Shown here in pieces: positions 7,879-8,347 of a stretch of 8,347 bases of DNA. Source of the stretch: Atopobium sp. UBA6362 (GTDB taxonomy: Bacteria > Actinomycetota > Coriobacteriia > Coriobacteriales > Atopobiaceae); NCBI GenBank assembly GCA_002440065.1, contig DJRK01000118.1, forward strand, positions 1 to 8,347. The letters are read 5' to 3'. The translations under genes and the position numbers were made by a program. The notes under the pieces were generated by a model. The model did not search any database and was not told the origin of the DNA. It saw only the letters and a list, made by a program, of their open reading frames with translations. The stretch's first letter is position 1, and each line of letters starts with the position of its first letter.

Positions 7879-8347
7879 TTACTCCGTGCGGGCAACCTCG
7901 TCGATGCGGTACGCCTCGATCTGGTCGCCGGGCTTGATGTCCTGGAAGTTCTCGAGGCCGATGCCGCCCTCGGTGCCGGAGCGAAGGCTCTTGGCCTCGT
8001 CCTTGTAGTGGCGCATGGAAGCGATCTTGCCGTTGTAGACCACGATGCCGTCGCGGACGAGGCGGACGGAGTCGGAGTTGGCGATCTCGCCCTCCTCGAC
8101 GCGAACGCCGGCCGCGATGCCGACCTTGGGGACCTTGAAGGTGTCCAGGACGGTGGCGGTGCCGGTCTGGACCTCGACCTCGGTCGGCTTGAGCATGCCG
8201 ATGCGGGCGGCGTCGAGGTCCTCGAGGGCCTTGTAGATGACGTCGTAGCAGCGGATCTCGACTCCGTCGCGCTCGGCAAGGTTGCGCGCCTTGGCGTCCG
8301 GGCGCACGCCGAAGCCGATGATGATGGCGTTGGAGGCGTCGGCCAGG
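7879..8347 (-). CDS. infB: translation initiation factor IF-2, C-terminal end only
   Basis: The reading frame is open to the right edge of the window and gives the last 155 residues of IF-2, the GTPase that brings initiator tRNA to the ribosome. The visible part starts in domain III (ASNAIIIGFGVRPDAKARNL) and continues through MLKPTEVEVQTGTATVLDTF. It ends in the tRNA-binding C2 domain, with KVPKVGIAAGVRVEEGEI, VVYNGKIASMRHYKDE and GIGLENFQDIKPGDQIEA. The GTPase domain and start are outside the window. The GTG at 8307 is an internal valine codon, not a start. The TAA stop lies 10 nt before rbfA, so the two are very likely cotranscribed. Confidence 0.98.
   Translation of the reverse strand, partial: LADASNAIIIGFGVRPDAKARNLAERDGVEIRCYDVIYKALEDLDAARIGMLKPTEVEVQTGTATVLDTFKVPKVGIAAGVRVEEGEIANSDSVRLVRDGIVVYNGKIASMRHYKDEAKSLRSGTEGGIGLENFQDIKPGDQIEAYRIDEVARTE

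Noticed and set aside
7875..8279. A minus-strand open frame overlapping the infB end in another frame
   Set aside because: The Ser/Arg/Ala/Pro-rich translation is a frame-shifted reading of infB, whose true frame matches the IF-2 C-terminal domain throughout.

Overview
The window is a stretch of a high-GC bacterial chromosome in which every gene I can support lies on the minus strand, so transcription runs from the right edge to the left. I see no insertion sequence, phage gene, CRISPR array or toxin-antitoxin pair. It looks like core chromosome, and I found no undescribed system in it. The GC-rich codons, the SigA with an acidic then basic N-terminal part, and the DnaG/SigA style suggest an actinobacterial lineage. 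Coriobacteriia (Collinsella, Olsenella or Atopobium relatives) is my best guess, from general resemblance only.

From right to left the main block is infB (3' end only), rbfA, a DHH/DHHA1 phosphoesterase of the NrnA type, truB, ribF, dnaG and sigA (rpoD). Gaps are very small: 10 nt (infB-rbfA), 15 nt (rbfA-nrnA), then overlaps at nrnA/truB (TTGA), truB/ribF (TAATG) and ribF/dnaG (GTGA), and finally 42 nt before sigA. A clear intrinsic terminator follows sigA. This reads as one long transcription unit whose promoter lies beyond the right edge, possibly with an extra start just before sigA.

The genes join two classic bacterial groups. One is the nusA-infB translation and ribosome-maturation operon (initiation factor 2, 30S maturation factor, tRNA pseudouridine 55 synthase, flavin cofactor synthesis, nanoRNA/pAp degradation). 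The other is the dnaG-rpoD part of the macromolecular synthesis operon (replication primase and primary sigma factor). In many bacteria ribF is followed by rpsO; here dnaG takes that place.

Left of the terminator is a small lipoprotein gene of unknown function with a twin-arginine-like signal peptide and somewhat lower GC than the operon. At the left edge is the 5' part of a tRNA-Asn(GTT) gene with a plausible promoter of its own. The most useful oddities are the chain of overlapping genes with GTG and TTG starts, an extended RibF with a His-to-Asp change in a family motif, a long low-complexity linker in DnaG, and the lipoprotein.
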